Assembly: GCF_035956715.1 (NCBI RefSeq)
Contig: NZ_CP108381.1
Span: 1,178,001-1,242,000, forward strand
Source: Nocardia sp. NBC_01329
Lineage (GTDB): Bacteria > Actinomycetota > Actinomycetes > Mycobacteriales > Mycobacteriaceae
Length of the DNA stretch: 64,000 nt
Direction of reading: 5' to 3'
Shown here: piece by piece, positions 50,597 to 61,666 of the stretch
Numbering within the stretch: the stretch's first letter is position 1
How the letters are laid out: each line of letters starts with the position of its first letter
Made by a program: the position numbers and the translations under genes
The notes under the pieces: generated by a model
Databases searched by the model: none
Told to the model about the DNA's origin: nothing
What the model saw: only the letters and a program-made list of their open reading frames with translations

Positions 50597-51077
50597 CACC
50601 GTGCACCGGTTGCGCGCCGCCACAGCACGCGCGGCCGACCGCAGACAACGGTTCAGCGCCCGGACCGAACACCGGCCGGGCACCCCTACCGAAATGCGGG
50701 TACGCGTCGGCCGGCACACGTTCGTGGTCGACGAACCCGTCCCGGCCGGAGGTACCGACGCCGGACCCGACCCGATCGGGTTGGCGTTGGCCGCACTCGG
50801 CGCCTGCCAGGCCGTGACCTATCGGTTCCACGCGGCGCGCCTGGGCATCGAGATCACCGCGCTCGCGGTGGATGTCGAGGCCGATGTGGACCTCGGTGGC
50901 GTGTTCGGGCTCACCGACCCGGCACAGCCCGAACGTATCCGGGTCCGCGCCAGGCTGGCCGGGCCCGACCCTACCCGTTATCGCGAGCTGCATCGGCTCG
51001 TCGAAGCGTCCTGCCCGGTACTGGCCATGACACGGGGCCGGTTGATCGTGGACTCGGAACTGGAGATCGAATCGTGA
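50583..51077 (+). CDS. OsmC family protein
   Basis: A 164-aa OsmC-like protein. The two family cysteines are present: [20 protein letters not shown] and [10 protein letters not shown], the pair that reduces organic hydroperoxides in OsmC/Ohr. The preceding [17 protein letters not shown] is the family core. The ATG at 50583 (GAGG 6 bases upstream) lies inside the NRPS 3' end, and the stop overlaps the PKS-NRPS GTG by 4 bases, so it is translationally coupled to both megasynthases. That position implies a role in the pathway or in protecting it: thiol-peroxide chemistry, or an unknown reaction on a thioester or thiazoline intermediate. The role is inference; the family call is firm. Confidence 0.85.
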   Translation: MSFTDTVHRLRAATARAADRRQRFSARTEHRPGTPTEMRVRVGRHTFVVDEPVPAGGTDAGPDPIGLALAALGACQAVTYRFHAARLGIEITALAVDVEADVDLGGVFGLTDPAQPERIRVRARLAGPDPTRYRELHRLVEASCPVLAMTRGRLIVDSELEIES

Positions 51078-54000
51078 ACGACGACAATGCCATCGCCGTG
51101 GTCGGGATGGCCTGCCGATTCCCGGATGCACCGGACCTCGCCGCGTATTGGGACCTGATCGCTTCGGGACGGGAGGGTTTGACCAGGTTCGACGATGCCG
51201 AGCTCGTGGCTCGGGGAGTGCCCGACGACCTGCGCGAGCACCGTAACTATGTCCCGGTCGGGGCGGTCATCGACGGCCAGGACCACTTCGACCCGGAGCA
51301 CTTCGGCGTCGTCGGCCACGATGCCGCGCTGATGGATCCGCAATTGCGTCTACTGCTGGAATGCGCGTGGGACGCACTGGGCGACGCCGGTCACCGCGGT
51401 GGCGCGGGACCGGGCGCGGTCGGTGTCTTCACCGGGGCCTCCCGTAGCGACTACCTCGAACACAACCTCGTCGCGTATCGGACCGGCGCCGAGCGGGACC
51501 CGCTGGGTCGCCTCCAGGCGGAGACGGGTAACCTCACCGACTACTTTCCGCAGCAGATCGCCTACCGTCTCGGGCTGACCGGCCCGGCAGTAGCCGTGCA
51601 GGCCACCTGCGCGACCTCGTTGGTGGCGGTGCACGTGGCCGCGCAGGCGCTGCTGGGGGAAGAGTGCGATATCGCGCTGGCCGGGGGCGCCTCGCTGATC
51701 GTTCCGCAGGGGCGTGGTTATCTGCACGTGCCCGAGGCGATCTTCTCCGCGGATGGGCACACCCGGGCGTTCGGGGCGGACGGCACCGGGATGGTGCACA
51801 GCCAGGGCGTCGGCATGGTGGTGCTGCGCCGCCTCGCGGATGCCCTCGCCGACGGCGACCCCGTCTATGCGGTGATCCGGGGCAGCGCGGTGAACCACGA
51901 CGGCGGCGGTAAGGCGGGTTTCACCGCACCCTCGGCCGCGGGTCAGGCGCGAGCTGTCGCCGAGGCGCTGGCGGTCGCCGATATCGGAATCGATGCCGTC
52001 GATCTCATCGAGGCGCACGGGACGGCGACCGCGCTGGGCGATCAGATCGAATTATCCGCGCTGGCAGCGGTTTTCGGTGAGCGGACAGCGGCGGAACCGA
52101 TCGCCTTGGGGTCGGTGAAGAGCAATATCGGCCACACCAACAGTGCGGCCGGTATCGCATCCCTGATCAAAACGGTGCTGGCGCTGTGGCACCGACGACT
52201 CCCGGCGACATTGCACGCCCGTCCGGCTCATCCGGAGCTGGAACGCCTCCGCGGGCTTCTCGAGCCTGTCGAGCAGACCCGGGACTGGCCGGAACGCGAC
52301 GGCACCCGGATCGCCGGAGTCAGTTCGTTCGGCATCGGTGGCGTCAACTGCCATATCGTCCTCGAACACGGTCCCGGCCAGGACGGACAAGGCCAGGACG
52401 ACACGCGCGCCCAGCTGCTGCTCGTCTCGGCCGCCGGGGAAGACGCTTGTCGCGCCCAGCTCGACCACGCTGTCACCGTCGCGGCGGCGGAGCGAGCCGA
52501 CTACGCCTACACGGCCTCGAGCGGCCGACATCCGGATTCCGGTTGGCGGGGAGCCGCCCTACTGACGGACATACCCGCCGGCCCCCACCCGGCTGCCGTC
52601 GGCCAGGTACCGGACGGCCGGCCCGATATCGTCTTCGCTTTCCCCGGCGCGGGCGCGCAGTACCCGGGAATGGGTGCCGGTCTCTACCGTGACGAGCCGG
52701 TCTTCGCCGAGTGGATCGATCGGTGCGCCGAAGCCGTGCGGCCGGTGCTGGACTACGACATCCGCGAGATCGTCACCGGCCGTGCTGACCGGCGCGATGC
52801 CGACGATATCCGCTACGGTCAGCCCGCTTTGTTCGCCGTATCTCTGGCGACCGCGGCGACCTTGCGCGGTCACGGGATCGAACCGGACGCTGTGGTAGGC
52901 CACAGCCTGGGCGAATACGCGGCCGCGGTGGTCGCGGGTGTCCTCGATCCGGCCGACGCCGCCCACCTGGTGGCGGTGCGGTCGCTGGCGTTGGCCGCGG
53001 CGGCACCCGGTGCGATGCTGGCTGTCGCGCTCGCCGAGGAGGATCTGCGTACCGCGCTGACCCGCTATCCGGAACTCGCGCTGGCCGCGGTGAACGGGCC
53101 GACCGCGTGCGTTGTCTCCGGTCCCGTCGCGATGATCGACGCGTTCGCCACGGCGCTGGGGCGTGCCGCGATCCAGTGCAGCAGGTTGCGCGTCGACGCG
53201 GCGCTGCATTCACCGGCGGTGGCCGCCGCGGTCGAACCGCTGCGGGCGGCAGCCGCGTCCGTCGCGTTCGCACCGGCCACGCTGCCGCTCTACAGCACGG
53301 TGACCGGTCAGCGGGCCCATACGCTCGACAGCGCACACTTCACCCGGCATCTGCGGGAGCCGGTCCTGTTCGCCTCCGCCCTGCGGGCCGCCACGACCGC
53401 GGCCTCTACCAGCGTCGTCCAGGTAGGCCCCGGCAGCGCACTCGCCGCGCTCACACGGCGCAACGAACTTCCCCGGCTGGCCAGGACGCTGACCACGCTG
53501 CCGGATGCCGGGGAGGGAACCGGATCGGACCGCGCGGTCATGCTCTCGGCGATCGGACAGCTGTGGTGTGACGGAGCGGATGTCGATGTGGCGGCGCTAC
53601 ACCGCCGGCGCCGGCGCGTTCGCCTGCCGGGCTATCCCTTCCAGCGCCGCCGTATCTGGATCGACCCGCCCACTGCCACCGAGCTGGCACCTGCCGGCCG
53701 TGGCGACCTCGCCGACACCACTGCCGCGCCGCCGACAGAGATCGTGACCGCCTCCGCACCGGATATCCGGCCCGACCTCGCGACGGTGGGCGCCCGAGCT
53801 TCGGACACCGCCGGGCACGAGCACACCCCACGGCCGACCATCTCCGCGCTGCCGGTAACGAACGGCGCCACGGCGGCCGCGGATCACGGCGACGTGAAAG
53901 AGCTCGTCGCCCGCGCGGATTTCGCGATGCCGGAGGAGGATGCCGTCGCCGCGCTGTGGGCGGAGACGCTCGGTGAGACGGTGGCTACCCCCGAGGCCGA

Positions 54001-57000
54001 TTTCTTCGCGCTCGGCGGCACCTCGATGCTCGCCACCCGCATGCTGGACATTCTCAACGAGCGCGAACACACCGATATCCGGATGCGTGAATTGCTTTCG
54101 CACTCGACCGTGGCGGACTTCGCCACGTTGTTACGGGACCGTCGACCCGCTACGGCAGCCGGAACCGGATCACCGGTGCCCGCGGCGACAAGCGTCGATA
54201 TTCCGGTGCCCGAGGCCCCCGCTATCCCGGTTGCCGAGGACCCGACGTTCCCGCTCACCCGGGTACAGCACGCGTACTGGGTGGGGCGGTCGGGCGCATT
54301 CGGCCTGAGCGACGTGTCATGCCATATCTATCTCGAATACGACTGCACGGATCTCGACCTGGGCCGCTACGAGCAGGCGTGGAACCGGGTGATCCAGCGG
54401 CACGAGATGTTGCGCGCCGTGGTCACCGAGGACGGCAGGAATCGGATTCTGCCCGAAGTGCCCGATTTCCGGATCCGCCGGCACGACCTCACCACCTCGG
54501 CTCAGGAAGCACGGGAAGACACGCTCGCCGAGTTGCGGCGTCGGCTGTCGCACCGGGTGCACCGGCCCGACCGCTGGCCTCTGTTCGATGTGCGGGCCGC
54601 AGTCCTGGACTCCACCACCACCCGGTTGTTCATCGGCCTCGACGCGCTGATCTGCGATGCGGGTAGCTTCCTCGTCCTCGATCGCGACCTACGGATGTAC
54701 TACACCGATCCGGCCTCGGTGCTGCTGCCGCCGCTGCCGACCCGGTTCACCGACTACGTGGCACATACCGAGGCCCGCGCCGATTCGGCCGACCGGCGCC
54801 GGGCGGCCGCGTACTGGCAGGAACGGATGGCCGAGTTGCCCGGCCCGCCGAACCTGCCGACGCGTACGCGCACCCAGACCCAGCCCTGGTTCGGCCGGCG
54901 GGAGGCCCGGCTCGCTCCCGCGCAATGGCAGCGGCTGCGCAGCCTGGCCGCCGAAAACGGTGTGACTCCGTCCGCCGTGCTGCTCACCGCTTACGCGGAT
55001 GTGCTCGCCGCCTGGGCCGGGGACGACCGGTTCACCCTGGCCCTGACACTGATAGACCGGCCGGTGGCCCTGCCCGGTATCGACTCCGCGGTCGGCGACT
55101 TCACCACCCTGCTGGCCCACGAGGTGGACCGCGCCGGTGCGGGGTCGTTCACCGAACGCGCTGCGCGCACCCAGCGGCAGCTGTTCGACGATATCGATCA
55201 CCGCGAATACTCGGCCCTGGATGTGCTGGCCGAACTGTCCACCCGCACCGGGCAGCGACGGCTGCTGCCGGTCGTGTTCACCAGCGCCCTCGACGTGGTC
55301 GAACTGGTCGGCGGTGCACCCGATCTGGAGTGGGCCGGCCGGATCGTGCACGGAGTGAGCCAAACTCCGCAGGTGTGGCTCGACCACCAGGCGTTCGTGC
55401 ACGCCGACGGCCTGCAATTGCAGTGGGATGTGCTCGAAACCGTGCTCGATCCCGTGGCGGCCGATACCGCGTTCGCCTCCTACGTGGAGTGGTTGCGCCG
55501 ACTCGTCGCGGATCCGCAGGCGTGGACCGCCGCCGACGCCGGGGCCGCCCGAACGGGCCAGGACGAAGAGGTCACCGAGGTCGTCGGTGACATCTGGAAT
55601 CAGGTGCTCGGCCTGGAATCCGGAGCGGTGCGCCCCGACTCCACTTTCGTGAGCCTGGGCGGTGACTCGGTGCTGGCGGTCCGGATGGCCACCATGGTCC
55701 GCGCCAGGCTCGGTGTCGCGGTCCCGGTGGCGGATCTCGTGGGTGATCTGTCCTTCGCCGAACTCGCGGTACTGATCGACGAACGCCGCGCCGGTATCAC
55801 GGCTGCCGCCGTCGAACTGGCCCGTCAAGAGGATCCGAGCGCGCCGTTCCCGCTGACTCCCTTGCAGCAGGCGTATTGGGTGGGCCAGCAGCACGGGTAC
55901 GCCCTCAGCTACGACTCGGCACACAACTATGTCGATTTCCGGCTCTCGGGTATCGATCCCACCCTCTTGGACACGGCGGTGCGTCGGCAGGTGGAGCGCC
56001 AGCCCATGCTCCGGGCGATCCTGCTTCCCGACGGTACCCAGCAGGTACTGCCGGACGATGATCCGCGACTGTCCGCGCTGCCCATCACGCATCTCGATAT
56101 GCGTGATGCGAGCACCGGCGAGATCGATCGGCAACTGGCCCGTATCCGGGCCGCCCTGCAGCGTAGCGGTCCGCGGATGGATCCGTGGCCGTTCGCCGTG
56201 ACCGCCGTCCGGTTACCCGGTGACGAGCTGAGCCTGCATATCGTGTGCAGTCTGCTCGTGGCCGACGGGTGGTCGGTGCAGTTGATGTTCACCGAGCTGT
56301 TCACCTATCTCGACGATCCGAACACGGTACTTCCACCACTGACCGCCCACTTCGGCGACTATGTCGAGACCATCGCGCGCCAGCGCGACGAGCCCGAGTG
56401 GCAGGCACAGCGCGAGTGGTGGTGGGAACGGATCGACGATCTGCCCCCGGCTCCTGCCCTGCCCTTCGCGGTGCCGTTCGACCAGGTGCGTCCGGAGGCA
56501 CTGGAACGCCGGGAATTCCGGGTGACCGGTGAGCAGATGGCGGTCCTGCGCACACACTGCGCCGAATACAACATCACACCGACGGCCGCCTTCGCCACCT
56601 GCTGGACCCTGGCCTTGGCCCGGCTCGCCGGGCACCGCCGGTTCCTGCTGAATGTGCTGTACCTCAACCGGCTGCACCTGCCCCGCGATCTCGATCACGC
56701 CATCGGTCCCTACGCGGGTACCGTGCTGCTCGATATCGCCCTGCCCGAGCGGCCGACGTTCCTCGACGCTGCCCGGCATGTGCAGGAAGCCACCGCCACG
56801 ATGCTCGACCATGGGCAGGTCGCCGGTGTCGAGGTACTGCGGGAACTCGCCCGGCGCCGACGCGATACCGCCCCGCAGGCACCGGTCGTCTTCCACAGCA
56901 CCCTCGGGCTGCACCCACCGGGTGGCACCCCGGACACGGTCGAGGTCCGCCAGTTCTACCAGCGCGTGCGCACACCGCAGGTCGCCCTGGATGTGCAGGT

Positions 57001-58327
57001 CTTCCAATGGGATTGGGACGATTCGGTGGCGGTGAATCTGGACGCCGTCGCGGAACTGTTCCCACCGGGCGTGCTCGACACACTGTTCGCGGACGTGTGC
57101 GACAGCGTGACCGCGCTCGTCGAACGGCCGGACACCTGGATGGCACAAGTAGACGTGCCTCAGATCGAACAACCAGCTCGGCGCGGTGACGACCCTGTTG
57201 TGGCTCGGGTCGGTGGTGCGCCCGCGACCGGCACCGAACGGGCCATCGCCGAACTCTGGCAGCGGATTGTCGATGTCGCCGGCGAAATCGACCGCGGCAC
57301 CGACTTCTTCACCGTCGGAGGAGACTCCGTAAACGCCATCCGTATGCTCAACCGGCTGCGTGACGAACTGGGCCTGGTGGTGACGCCGCGCGAGTTCCTC
57401 GCCGATCCGACCTTGGCCGCCGTAGCTTCCGTGGCACGCCACGAGGCACCGCAACCGCCGGTCCTGCGTGACTGTCTGGTGCCGCTGCGCGACGGTACCG
57501 GCCGGCCGTTGTTCCTGATCCACCCCACCGGCGGCGATGTCCTCTGCTATCTCGACCTGGTACGGACGCTCGATACCCGCGGACCGGTGATCGGAGTCCA
57601 GGACCCGGAGCTCGCCGGAGCACCGGGCCCGGAAACCATCGCTGAAATGGCGCAGGTCTACGAAGCGGTGATACGTGCCGAGCAGCCGGCCGGCCCCTAC
57701 CGCATAGGCGGCTGGTCGATGGGCGGAATCCTCGCCCATGAGGTAGCTCGGCGCTTGCGGGCCACTGGCGCGACGGTCGAGGCGCTCGTCCTGATCGACT
57801 CGAACATCGCCGACCGGATCCACCACGTCGACGGTGCCCGATTCTGGACGCGTTACCTCGGATCGCTCGCCGCATACCTGGATCTGGAGATCGGCATGGA
57901 TATCGTCGATTCCGAGTTCGATCGCAGCCCCGACGAACAGCAACGCGCCGAAATCCGGAGAAGACTCGCGGCCGCCGGGCTCGTCGATCGCGCGAAGCCG
58001 GCCGACCAGCGGCTCAAGGAAGACATCTTCCGCCGGCATCTGCGGGCACTCGGCAGTCATCACACCGGGGACCTGGACGGTGTCGGACTCGAACTGTTGC
58101 TCGTGCGGGCCGATGTTCGGGCCCCGCACAACTCCGGCGTCGGGATGGGCGTCGACGACTGCGGTGACCTGTCGGACCTCGGGTGGGCCGCATACACCCG
58201 CGTCGCCATCGACAACCGGCCGGTTGCCGCGCACCACTACGCGCTGCTGCGGCCACCGGCCGTCGCCACGGTCGCCCACTTGATCTCGGAAATGCTGTCC
58301 GGCCTCGACGACTCGGAGACACCGTGA
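51074..58327 (+). CDS. Hybrid PKS-NRPS: KS-AT-ACP-Cy-PCP-Cy*-PCP-TE
   Basis: A 2417-aa megasynthase. Active-site residues by order: KS Cys179 (QATCATSL), His315 (EAHGTA) and His354 (NIGHTN); AT Ser611 (GHSLGE); ACP Ser984 (GGTSML); Cy with D1190-x4-D1195-x2-S1198; PCP Ser1532 (GGDSVL); second Cy-like domain with S1726 in place of the first Asp ([10 protein letters not shown], Asp1731 kept); PCP Ser2085 (GGDSVN); thioesterase Ser2215 (GWSMGG). There is no adenylation, ketoreductase, dehydratase or methyltransferase domain. Its PCPs must therefore be charged by another protein's A domain, as in yersiniabactin assembly. GTG 51074 overlaps the OsmC stop; its own stop overlaps the next gene. It extends the acyl-thiazoline once with a malonyl-type unit, adds further amino acids, and releases the product. 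Confidence 0.92.
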   Translation: MNDDNAIAVVGMACRFPDAPDLAAYWDLIASGREGLTRFDDAELVARGVPDDLREHRNYVPVGAVIDGQDHFDPEHFGVVGHDAALMDPQLRLLLECAWDALGDAGHRGGAGPGAVGVFTGASRSDYLEHNLVAYRTGAERDPLGRLQAETGNLTDYFPQQIAYRLGLTGPAVAVQATCATSLVAVHVAAQALLGEECDIALAGGASLIVPQGRGYLHVPEAIFSADGHTRAFGADGTGMVHSQGVGMVVLRRLADALADGDPVYAVIRGSAVNHDGGGKAGFTAPSAAGQARAVAEALAVADIGIDAVDLIEAHGTATALGDQIELSALAAVFGERTAAEPIALGSVKSNIGHTNSAAGIASLIKTVLALWHRRLPATLHARPAHPELERLRGLLEPVEQTRDWPERDGTRIAGVSSFGIGGVNCHIVLEHGPGQDGQGQDDTRAQLLLVSAAGEDACRAQLDHAVTVAAAERADYAYTASSGRHPDSGWRGAALLTDIPAGPHPAAVGQVPDGRPDIVFAFPGAGAQYPGMGAGLYRDEPVFAEWIDRCAEAVRPVLDYDIREIVTGRADRRDADDIRYGQPALFAVSLATAATLRGHGIEPDAVVGHSLGEYAAAVVAGVLDPADAAHLVAVRSLALAAAAPGAMLAVALAEEDLRTALTRYPELALAAVNGPTACVVSGPVAMIDAFATALGRAAIQCSRLRVDAALHSPAVAAAVEPLRAAAASVAFAPATLPLYSTVTGQRAHTLDSAHFTRHLREPVLFASALRAATTAASTSVVQVGPGSALAALTRRNELPRLARTLTTLPDAGEGTGSDRAVMLSAIGQLWCDGADVDVAALHRRRRRVRLPGYPFQRRRIWIDPPTATELAPAGRGDLADTTAAPPTEIVTASAPDIRPDLATVGARASDTAGHEHTPRPTISALPVTNGATAAADHGDVKELVARADFAMPEEDAVAALWAETLGETVATPEADFFALGGTSMLATRMLDILNEREHTDIRMRELLSHSTVADFATLLRDRRPATAAGTGSPVPAATSVDIPVPEAPAIPVAEDPTFPLTRVQHAYWVGRSGAFGLSDVSCHIYLEYDCTDLDLGRYEQAWNRVIQRHEMLRAVVTEDGRNRILPEVPDFRIRRHDLTTSAQEAREDTLAELRRRLSHRVHRPDRWPLFDVRAAVLDSTTTRLFIGLDALICDAGSFLVLDRDLRMYYTDPASVLLPPLPTRFTDYVAHTEARADSADRRRAAAYWQERMAELPGPPNLPTRTRTQTQPWFGRREARLAPAQWQRLRSLAAENGVTPSAVLLTAYADVLAAWAGDDRFTLALTLIDRPVALPGIDSAVGDFTTLLAHEVDRAGAGSFTERAARTQRQLFDDIDHREYSALDVLAELSTRTGQRRLLPVVFTSALDVVELVGGAPDLEWAGRIVHGVSQTPQVWLDHQAFVHADGLQLQWDVLETVLDPVAADTAFASYVEWLRRLVADPQAWTAADAGAARTGQDEEVTEVVGDIWNQVLGLESGAVRPDSTFVSLGGDSVLAVRMATMVRARLGVAVPVADLVGDLSFAELAVLIDERRAGITAAAVELARQEDPSAPFPLTPLQQAYWVGQQHGYALSYDSAHNYVDFRLSGIDPTLLDTAVRRQVERQPMLRAILLPDGTQQVLPDDDPRLSALPITHLDMRDASTGEIDRQLARIRAALQRSGPRMDPWPFAVTAVRLPGDELSLHIVCSLLVADGWSVQLMFTELFTYLDDPNTVLPPLTAHFGDYVETIARQRDEPEWQAQREWWWERIDDLPPAPALPFAVPFDQVRPEALERREFRVTGEQMAVLRTHCAEYNITPTAAFATCWTLALARLAGHRRFLLNVLYLNRLHLPRDLDHAIGPYAGTVLLDIALPERPTFLDAARHVQEATATMLDHGQVAGVEVLRELARRRRDTAPQAPVVFHSTLGLHPPGGTPDTVEVRQFYQRVRTPQVALDVQVFQWDWDDSVAVNLDAVAELFPPGVLDTLFADVCDSVTALVERPDTWMAQVDVPQIEQPARRGDDPVVARVGGAPATGTERAIAELWQRIVDVAGEIDRGTDFFTVGGDSVNAIRMLNRLRDELGLVVTPREFLADPTLAAVASVARHEAPQPPVLRDCLVPLRDGTGRPLFLIHPTGGDVLCYLDLVRTLDTRGPVIGVQDPELAGAPGPETIAEMAQVYEAVIRAEQPAGPYRIGGWSMGGILAHEVARRLRATGATVEALVLIDSNIADRIHHVDGARFWTRYLGSLAAYLDLEIGMDIVDSEFDRSPDEQQRAEIRRRLAAAGLVDRAKPADQRLKEDIFRRHLRALGSHHTGDLDGVGLELLLVRADVRAPHNSGVGMGVDDCGDLSDLGWAAYTRVAIDNRPVAAHHYALLRPPAVATVAHLISEMLSGLDDSETP

Positions 58328-59046
58328 CCGACGACTATGCCGCGGCCGCGGAGTTCTACGACCTCATGGCCACCCCTTATGTGGCCGCGGTAGAACCGGT
58401 GCTGACTCGACTGCTGTCCGAGGTGGACACGATCGCCGGCCCCGTGACCGATATCGGGGCGGGCACCGGACTGTCCACTGTGCTCGTCGCCGAGGCCCTG
58501 CCCGACGCCCGGATCGTGGCGGTCGAACCGGCGGCCGCGATGCGGGCGGTGCTGCTGTCGCGATTGGCTGCCCGCAGAGACCTGCGCGAACGGATCACCG
58601 TGCTACCGAGCGGGTTCCTCGAGACCCCGCTGCCGCAGCAGTGCGCGGCGGTGGTGGCACTCGGAGTGATCGGGCATTTCGATACCGCCACCCGTCCGCG
58701 GGTATGGGCCGCGATCGCCGGTGCGCTCGCCGCCGGCGGTGACGCGGTGGTCGAGGTGCAGCGCCCCGGCGGGGTCGACGCCTCACCGGAACGGCGCTAC
58801 ACCACCGCCCGGGCCGGTGACCTGCGTTACGAGGGCTGGAGCCGAGCCGATCCGGTGGACGCGGAGTCACTGATCTGGCGGATGACCTACCGCGCCTACC
58901 GAGGTGAAGAACTGATGCAGGAGGTCCACACCGAACACCACGTCTGGCCGGCGGACGCCGATCGGCTGACCGCCGAAGCACGCACAGCCGGACTTCGTCG
59001 GGTCGACCTCGATGAGGCGACCGGTCTGCTGCGGTTCACCCGCTGA
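58324..59046 (+). CDS. Class I SAM-dependent methyltransferase
   Basis: A 240-aa methyltransferase. SAM motif I is GPVTDIGAGTGLSTVLVAEA, then ARIVAVEPAAAMRAVLLSRL, the substrate-side VVALGVIGHFDTATRPRVWA, and LAAGGDAVVEVQRPGG. The N-terminus YAAAAEFYDLMATPYVAAVE is common to O- and N-methyltransferases of biosynthetic clusters. The GTG at 58324 overlaps the PKS-NRPS stop by 4 bases (GTGA), so it belongs to the operon. Which position of the product it methylates is unknown. A small hairpin follows before the next gene, the only sizeable gap in the run. Confidence 0.87.
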   Translation: MTDDYAAAAEFYDLMATPYVAAVEPVLTRLLSEVDTIAGPVTDIGAGTGLSTVLVAEALPDARIVAVEPAAAMRAVLLSRLAARRDLRERITVLPSGFLETPLPQQCAAVVALGVIGHFDTATRPRVWAAIAGALAAGGDAVVEVQRPGGVDASPERRYTTARAGDLRYEGWSRADPVDAESLIWRMTYRAYRGEELMQEVHTEHHVWPADADRLTAEARTAGLRRVDLDEATGLLRFTR

Positions 59047-59069
59047 TACCTGCACCGGACCCCCGTACC

Positions 59070-59090
59070 CCGGAGCCGCAGCCGCTCCGG
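59070..59090 (+). terminator. Small hairpin inside the biosynthetic operon
   Basis: A perfect 7-bp stem (59070-59076 with 59084-59090) lies in the 71-bp gap between the methyltransferase and flavoprotein genes. It may be a partial terminator or mRNA-stability element; a separate promoter for the following genes is not evident. Confidence 0.35.
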
Positions 59091-59117
59091 ACCACTCGAG
59101 CTACAGAGGACAACGCA

Positions 59118-60323
59118 ATGACCGATGACGCCACCACAGTGGTACTCGCCGCGGTCGGTGACCTGCTGCCGACCTTGAGCAAACGCGCACGCGACACCGA
59201 AGAGGCCCGGCGGATCCCGGCCGAAACCCTCACCGAGCTGACCGCCACCGGGTTCTTCGGCCTGCTCCGGCCCGAACGGCAAGGTGGGTACCAAGCGCAC
59301 CCGGCCCACTTCTACACCGCGGTCACCGACCTGGCCTCGGCCTGCGGTTCCACCGGATGGGTGGCCGCGGTTCTCGGTGTCTCCCAGTGGAATCTGGCGC
59401 TCTTCGACGTCCGTGCCCAGGACGACGTCTGGAGCGCCGGCCCCGATACACCGATCTGCTCCTCGTACGCCATGACCGGCACCGCCGTTCCCGTCGAGGG
59501 CGGCTACCGGCTCCGCGGCAGCTGGGGGTTCGCCTCCGGGTGTGACCACGCCCGATGGGCACTGCTGGGCGCCCGGGTGATCGTCGACGGGGAACCGGTG
59601 GACTCGGGTACCTTCCTCGTGCCCGCCGACGACTACACCATCACCGATGTGTGGCAGGCCATCGGACTGCGTGGCACCGGAAGCAACGATATCGTCGTCG
59701 ACGATATTTTCGTGCCCACCCACCGGATGCTCGGCTCCGACGCGGTCACCGCGTGCCGCACACCCGGACAGCAGTTCAACGGCGGCCCGCTGTACCGGAT
59801 CCCGTTCGGCTGTCTGCACACCAGCGCTATCACCGCGGCCGTCGTGGGCATGGCTCGCGGCGGTTACCGGGCCCATCTCGAACAGCAACACGACCGCGTC
59901 CGCGCGGCCCTGCCCGGTGATGCGCGCAAGGATACCGGCTTCACCGGTGACGCCTTCCGGGACGACCCCGCCACGTTGGAACGGATCGCTTTCGCCGCCA
60001 CCGAGATCGATGCGGCCTGGCGGCAACTGACACACAATATCGACGACCTACACCGCCTGGCCTCGGCGGAGCGACCGATCGGACCACGTGAGCGGCTACG
60101 GCTACGCCGCGATCAGGTTCGCGGCACCGAACGTGCCGTGGCCGCGATCGACCGGCTGTTCGAGAACTCCGGTGGTCGCGCGCTGCGACCCGACAGCACA
60201 GTCCAGCGTTTCTGGCGTGATGTGCACGCCGGACGCGCGCATGCGGCCAACGATCCCGAACGCGTCTACCGGATGTTCGCCGCGTCCGAGCTGGCAGCAG
60301 TGTCCGAGGCGCGGACCTCGTGA
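59118..60323 (+). CDS. Acyl-CoA-dehydrogenase-fold flavoprotein (HsaA/group D monooxygenase-like)
   Basis: A 401-aa flavoprotein of the acyl-CoA dehydrogenase fold. It lacks the usual dehydrogenase glutamate context but has the marks of flavin-dependent hydroxylases such as HsaA: LTATGFFGLLRPERQGGYQA at the N-terminus, GSWGFASGCDHARWALLGA, GLRGTGSNDIVVDDIFVP and the C-terminal LFENSGGRALRPDSTVQRFW. Such enzymes either oxidise an acyl chain or hydroxylate with reduced flavin from a partner reductase, not seen here. GAGGACAA precedes the ATG. The stop overlaps the next GTG by 4 bases. In the cluster it may hydroxylate or desaturate the aryl or thiazoline part; this is inference. Confidence 0.87.
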   Translation: MTDDATTVVLAAVGDLLPTLSKRARDTEEARRIPAETLTELTATGFFGLLRPERQGGYQAHPAHFYTAVTDLASACGSTGWVAAVLGVSQWNLALFDVRAQDDVWSAGPDTPICSSYAMTGTAVPVEGGYRLRGSWGFASGCDHARWALLGARVIVDGEPVDSGTFLVPADDYTITDVWQAIGLRGTGSNDIVVDDIFVPTHRMLGSDAVTACRTPGQQFNGGPLYRIPFGCLHTSAITAAVVGMARGGYRAHLEQQHDRVRAALPGDARKDTGFTGDAFRDDPATLERIAFAATEIDAAWRQLTHNIDDLHRLASAERPIGPRERLRLRRDQVRGTERAVAAIDRLFENSGGRALRPDSTVQRFWRDVHAGRAHAANDPERVYRMFAASELAAVSEARTS

Positions 60324-61666
60324 CCGAACAGCTGATCTCCGTGCTCACTCGACACCCCTGGGTGGGTTCGGCGCAGTGGGACCGGAAGCACGGCGCTCTG
60401 ATGGTCCGCCCGACCGCGGACGCAATGGCCGTGCGACCGGCTCCCGGGGCCCTTGTCACCGAGTACCTCGAGCACTGGCGACATGTCTATGAATTCGTGT
60501 ACTCGTCCGACGAGCTGCGGCACGGCGACGACCTCGATCTCTCGGGTTGGCGGGCCTCCGATACCGGTGCGCCGTTCTCCCGTGAACACATGCTCGAATG
60601 GATCGAGCACGCCGTCGGACTCGTGCGTCGCGGGAACCCGCGTTTCGTTCTCGAAATCGGCTGCGGGAGCGGACTCCTGGTACACCGCCTGCACACGTTC
60701 ACCCGAAGCTATGTGGGACTCGACCCGGCCGGACCCGTCGTGCAGCGGTTACGCGCCCGGCAGCTACCGAGCGTCTCGGTAGTGCAGGCAGCCGCGCACC
60801 ACCTCACCGACGACCGCGTGACAGCCGCAGTGGGGCAGCTGGCTCCGCACGGCCGACCCGACTGCGTACTCCTCAACAGCGTCACCCAATGTTTCCCCGA
60901 CGAGCGCTATCTCACCGCAGTGCTGGACGACGCGCTCGACCTGGTGGCGCCCGGCGGTACCGTCGTCATCGGCGATATCCGCAACCTCGCCACCGCCTAT
61001 GATTTCGCCCGATGGCTGGAGCGGGCCCTCGGCCCCGGTCGCGCCGCCGAGGAGATCGACCGGTGCGCCGCGGCGCGCGTGGATGCCGATGAGGAATTGC
61101 TCTGTGATCCCCGGATCTTCGCCGACCTCGCCCGCCGGCACCCGCGATCGGTGCGGGTCGCCTATTACGCCAAGCCCATGCGAGCCGATACCGAACTCAC
61201 CCGGTATCGGTACGACGTGGTGTTGACCGTCGATGCACCCTCGTCGGCGCCGGCCCGGACGATCCTGTGGCATGACCTGCCCGCCCGCGACACCGCCGGG
61301 CGGCTCCGCGCGCTCGCCGATTCGGTACGACGGGAAACGACCCTGGTCACCGGTATTCCGAACGCGCTGCTCGACTACGAATCCGCAGAAGCGGTCGAAC
61401 CGGCGCGGGTCGCGGCGGTGCTCCCAACCGACTACGCGCTCCTCCTGGACTCCGCCGACGGCCGGCTGCTCGCGGCCGGCCGCCCCGAACACCAGCCGGA
61501 CCCGACCGCCTGGCCCGACGATCCGCCGAACGCGTTCTGCAACGACCCGTTCGCGCGATATCTGCGACGCAGGATGCCGGAAGTGCTCACCGACTACCTC
61601 GAATTGCTCACCACCGCGCCGTCGCTCCCGCCCATTGCTGTCGTCCAGGAGTCCTCCGCCGCATGA
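60320..61666 (+). CDS. Stand-alone methyltransferase of the NRPS-embedded type, with A-domain flanks
   Basis: A 448-aa protein. The central part (about residues 50-325) is the methyltransferase otherwise inserted in NRPS adenylation domains: WRASDTGAPFSREHMLEWIE, motif I VLEIGCGSGLLVHRL (111-116), CVLLNSVTQCFPDERYL, VVIGDIRNLATAYDF and ELTRYRYDVVL. The N-terminus (ISVLTRHPWVGSAQW) looks like the A-domain stretch after motif A8, and the C-terminus (FCNDPFARYLRRRMPEVLTD, from about 407) like the stretch leading to A9/A10. So the gene resembles an insert cut from an interrupted A domain with both edges. It probably methylates a carrier-bound intermediate in trans. Start and stop both overlap neighbours by 4 bases. 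Confidence 0.85.
   Translation: MTEQLISVLTRHPWVGSAQWDRKHGALMVRPTADAMAVRPAPGALVTEYLEHWRHVYEFVYSSDELRHGDDLDLSGWRASDTGAPFSREHMLEWIEHAVGLVRRGNPRFVLEIGCGSGLLVHRLHTFTRSYVGLDPAGPVVQRLRARQLPSVSVVQAAAHHLTDDRVTAAVGQLAPHGRPDCVLLNSVTQCFPDERYLTAVLDDALDLVAPGGTVVIGDIRNLATAYDFARWLERALGPGRAAEEIDRCAAARVDADEELLCDPRIFADLARRHPRSVRVAYYAKPMRADTELTRYRYDVVLTVDAPSSAPARTILWHDLPARDTAGRLRALADSVRRETTLVTGIPNALLDYESAEAVEPARVAAVLPTDYALLLDSADGRLLAAGRPEHQPDPTAWPDDPPNAFCNDPFARYLRRRMPEVLTDYLELLTTAPSLPPIAVVQESSAA

Noticed and set aside
56213..58279. A 688-codon minus-strand frame inside the PKS-NRPS gene
   Set aside because: It is the antisense shadow of a gene with complete Cy, PCP and TE domains; no family resemblance is seen in the minus-strand reading.
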